Positions 6,301-7,328 of a stretch of 7,328 bases of DNA are shown here, piece by piece. Source of the stretch: an uncultured Clostridia bacterium (lineage in GTDB: Bacteria > Bacillota > Clostridia > Oscillospirales > CAG-272); contig CALAXC010000183.1 of assembly GCA_937894775.1 (NCBI GenBank), positions 1-7,328 on the forward strand, read 5' to 3'. Below the pieces are notes generated by a model. The model did not search any database and was not told where the DNA came from. It saw nothing but the letters and a program-made list of their open reading frames with translations. Position 1 is the stretch's first letter. Every line of letters starts with the position of its first letter. A program made the position numbers and the translations under genes.

Positions 6301-7328
6301 CTTCGCGGCACTTGTTCCCGCTGACGGTGAGATCGTAGATCTCCTTGTCCTTGGCGCTGACGGTATTGTCAGGGATAGCTCGGGACTTAGCGTAGGAACG
6401 CTCGGCGCAACCGAGACTAACATTACAATGAGTGTTATCAAGGTTGACGGAAAGTATAGCATCAATTACTATTTCAATGGAAAATATTGCGCTACACGCA
6501 CAGTTGCGATAGACGCCGCTCAGGCTTATGAGCTGGTGCTTGGCAACGACAATGTTGCGACTCTCAGCCTTACAGACATCAAGCTTGCTGAGCTTGCGCT
6601 TGATTCCAACTACGGCATCGGAGCTTACGTCTGCCAGGACGGACACACCTTCGTTGTAAATTCCAAGACAACAATTGATTACTTCGACGTTAACACCTTC
6701 GAGGTGCGCTACAACTGCGCTAAGTGCGGTATGGCTTGCGTGGACGAGGCTGTCGCTTCCTACTACGATTCCACACCTCACATCTATGAGGCGATGGGCG
6801 AGGTTGGAAAGACCGCGAATACAGAAATCGACGCTTCGGCATACTGGATCTCTGTTGACGTAAACGTAAGAGCAGCCAATATTGGTAAGTTCGACGGATA
6901 CGTACCGCTTGTAAGCTACAACGGCACGGCATACCTTCTTATCAATAGCAAGGGCAACCTTATGTTGGGTGACGGAACAAAGCTTTCCACAAGATTCCCC
7001 GTTGGCGATATCAGCACATACAACGTAGCCCTTAGATACGAGACCGAAAGTGGCAAGCTTTACGCGTTTGTTGACGGCAAGTACGTTGGTTGCAGCACGG
7101 GTACTGTTAATGCGGAAGGCACAGTGCTCACCAATGACAGAGAGGTATTCGGTGCTCCCGAGCTTGAAAACATCAGATATTACAACATCAAGTCTCTTGT
7201 TTCGGGTGAGGCTCCCACCGAAAAGGTAGCGTTTAAGTTCGTTGAGAATCTCTCATACGTTCCTTGCGCTCACCTTAATACATCCAAGTACGTCGGAATC
7301 ATACTTACACCCGACAAGCCTATCACGC
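3398..7328 (+). CDS. smc: SMC N-terminal half joined in frame to unrelated protein; no stop within window
   Basis: The start is TTG at 3398, 7 bases after GGGAG (3386-3390). It gives MLLKRIEIDGFKSFANKT, matching the SMC start; no in-frame ATG fits, because the one at 3380 meets a stop. SMC is the ATPase of condensin that organises and segregates the chromosome. Visible parts are the Walker A motif GPNGSGKS (31-38), WVLGEQNSRSLRG (46-58), the Q-loop IGQGRIDEIL with Gln143, a Glu/Lys/Arg-rich coiled coil (about 165-500) and the first part of the hinge (about 525-590, ending GRVTFLPAKAL). Bacterial SMC is normally close to 1,190 residues, with a second coiled coil, the ABC signature and Walker B. 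None of these appears. From about residue 590 the frame continues 720 residues in unrelated sequence with different codon use. The N-terminal identity is certain. The whole frame is probably a chimera and not a functional SMC. Confidence 0.85.
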   Translation, partial: MLLKRIEIDGFKSFANKTVLEVNKGITGIVGPNGSGKSNIADAIRWVLGEQNSRSLRGKKMEDVIFGGTDTRQRRGYCAVKLLFDNEDGRFGTDYSEVAIGRKLYRGGESEYTINGQSVRLRDIVELMKDTGIGKEGYSIIGQGRIDEILSSKPLQRRKVFEEAAGVAKYRFRKEETESKLRRTEDNLTRVQDILSELEGQMGPLEEQAKQAKLFSEYSAKLKTLEVNLFLMQYERYAASIERFKAELEDAELELADLKEKFGDASGEAAELRERQLALEKQIEELSEKITEAREYTEKLRGELNLETERRNNAAAETESLRLRMENREQHMKELAESGKAAADRKIQLEKQLEDTENRIDEAEKKRYNAELEQGLRYSQINEQKNRQLALLNKVSELRQELSRLESDEQNYALRKEEFEERAKAILAEVDKDDQQIAVHTEKIGEINEKGRELATEVRDKEVIADGCAKKKNELLTEIRRNESEVAQNTTRRNALQEMADDYQGYSDSVRNLMKRSAGRNDFTLYGTLAELIHVPQQYETAIEAALGSATQNVVVPAEEDGKKAIEFLRQNRLGRVTFLPAKALRISRLHPNEKKGTFLNATQYRADAFKDSIEKLSTLKFRGNIRTPNAVREIFRPIRDWYTRDNPMLVDPQIDNESDQKYSPEIAAMLGTIADKDGALSKDELAATRLYMLADNKVGYEYTCYCGANVTAGIEEVLKDAINPKYSVTEETVVLPVSEYDMSTAEKDFWLLASVKVNKYPESSTPRALISIGDTDLVAIDSVGNIAVGGVKTDAVLTNYTYMPFAIKFDISTSTYYVYYERACIGKGTVDNLAADIKVAGGNLGNYHFDRMALVVLGADSNLSFVGGDDGHAHTALPENTALVLGADKTTVQLTYTCSICERKITEGIKTNLYDDPADDVVTTIPPVYGVATTVATLSELINSETPVWISMYATLTDTSAYTGNYPFAALVPADGEIVDLLVLGADGIVRDSSGLSVGTLGATETNITMSVIKVDGKYSINYYFNGKYCATRTVAIDAAQAYELVLGNDNVATLSLTDIKLAELALDSNYGIGAYVCQDGHTFVVNSKTTIDYFDVNTFEVRYNCAKCGMACVDEAVASYYDSTPHIYEAMGEVGKTANTEIDASAYWISVDVNVRAANIGKFDGYVPLVSYNGTAYLLINSKGNLMLGDGTKLSTRFPVGDISTYNVALRYETESGKLYAFVDGKYVGCSTGTVNAEGTVLTNDREVFGAPELENIRYYNIKSLVSGEAPTEKVAFKFVENLSYVPCAHLNTSKYVGIILTPDKPIT
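5196..5461 (+). other. Middle segment of the chimeric frame, origin uncertain
   Basis: These roughly 90 codons (about residues 600-688 of the open frame) no longer look like an SMC hinge and not yet like the repeats that follow. The protein is mostly helical and charged, with blocks such as FKDSIEKLSTLKFRGN, REIFRPIRDWYTRDNPML and YSPEIAAMLGTIAD. These blocks remind me of parts of very large multidomain proteins carried by phage-like and conjugative elements of gut Clostridia. That is an impression from memory, not a match I can show. Ile codon ATA appears four times in about 50 codons here (5273, 5360, 5396, 5417) but is rare in the SMC part. Both edges are approximate to within about 30 bases. 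Confidence 0.4.
5462..7328 (+). other. Repetitive Cys/His plus LamG-like region of a probable surface protein (partial)
   Basis: About 620 residues of the open frame form nearly three repeats. Each begins with a short Cys motif after a beta strand: YTCYCG (Cys705, Cys707), YTCSIC (Cys899, Cys902) and YNCAKC (Cys1107, Cys1110). A jelly-roll-like stretch follows, anchored by Trp751, Trp950 and Trp1150 (WLLASVKV, WISMYATL, WISVDVNV). Each then has a strand pair resembling the FYVNGKLVG hairpin of LamG/concanavalin-like domains (YYERACIGKGT, YYFNGKYCATRT, FVDGKYVGCSTG). Each ends near a His (His872/874, Cys1079-x3-His1083, Cys1290-x-His1292) that with the next Cys pair could form a small metal site. 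Such Cys/His motifs alternating with lectin-like folds are typical of exported proteins of gut Clostridia. Neither its own start with a signal peptide nor its end is in the window. Function unknown; carbohydrate or surface binding is a guess. Confidence 0.6.

Noticed and set aside
4823..6781. A 652-codon open frame on the - strand
   Set aside because: It lies in exact codon register with the + strand frame and is open only because that frame avoids TTA, CTA and TCA codons. It spans both the SMC and the unrelated part, and the product resembles no protein family.
1..7328. CRISPR array, tRNA, rRNA or insertion sequence
   Set aside because: No regularly spaced direct repeats, cloverleaf, rRNA-like stretch, transposase or terminal inverted repeats were found on reading both strands.

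Overview
The window suggests a low-to-mid GC Bacillota chromosome, most likely a Clostridia-type gut or anaerobe lineage. The grounds are the ybaB-recR-bofA gene order, a BofA-family sporulation protein, strong AGGAGG-type ribosome sites, TTGACA/TATAAT promoters and U-tract terminators. Species cannot be assigned from the sequence alone.

Layout. Positions 32-1308 hold a co-directional + strand cluster: a YbaB/EbfC nucleoid protein, RecR (start codon directly after the ybaB stop) and a BofA-like membrane protein. A hairpin at 1314-1345 sits between the convergent bofA and a - strand gene (1357-2532) for a membrane-anchored PDZ/S41 C-terminal processing protease. That protease has Gly where the catalytic Ser should be. 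A 212-base AT-rich divergent intergenic region (2533-2744) carries back-to-back promoters and several short palindromes. It leads into a stand-alone MarR-family regulator (2745-3251), which ends at a strong terminator. A good sigma-A-type promoter (3337-3365) then drives smc, which starts at TTG 3398.

The smc frame is the most unusual item. It encodes a normal SMC head half (Walker A, Q-loop, coiled coil, start of hinge) to about residue 590. It then switches, with no stop or frameshift, to unrelated protein and runs open to the window edge. About 80-90 residues of unknown affiliation are followed by a repetitive Cys/His-plus-LamG-like region with a period of about 200 residues, typical of secreted surface proteins. 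Codon choice changes with it: Pro is nearly always CCG before the switch and nearly always CCT/CCC after. The SMC C-terminal half (second coiled coil, ABC signature, Walker B) is absent. The most economical reading is a chimeric assembly joining DNA from two or three sources. A real in-frame fusion or insertion is possible but would not be a working SMC.

How the genes work together: ybaB-recR-bofA is a conserved neighbourhood that links recombination repair with a sporulation checkpoint gene. In Bacillus subtilis BofA holds the SpoIVFB protease inactive, and S41 protease CtpB helps release it by cutting SpoIVFA. The convergent pairing of bofA with an S41 protein is therefore suggestive, but any functional link here is inference.
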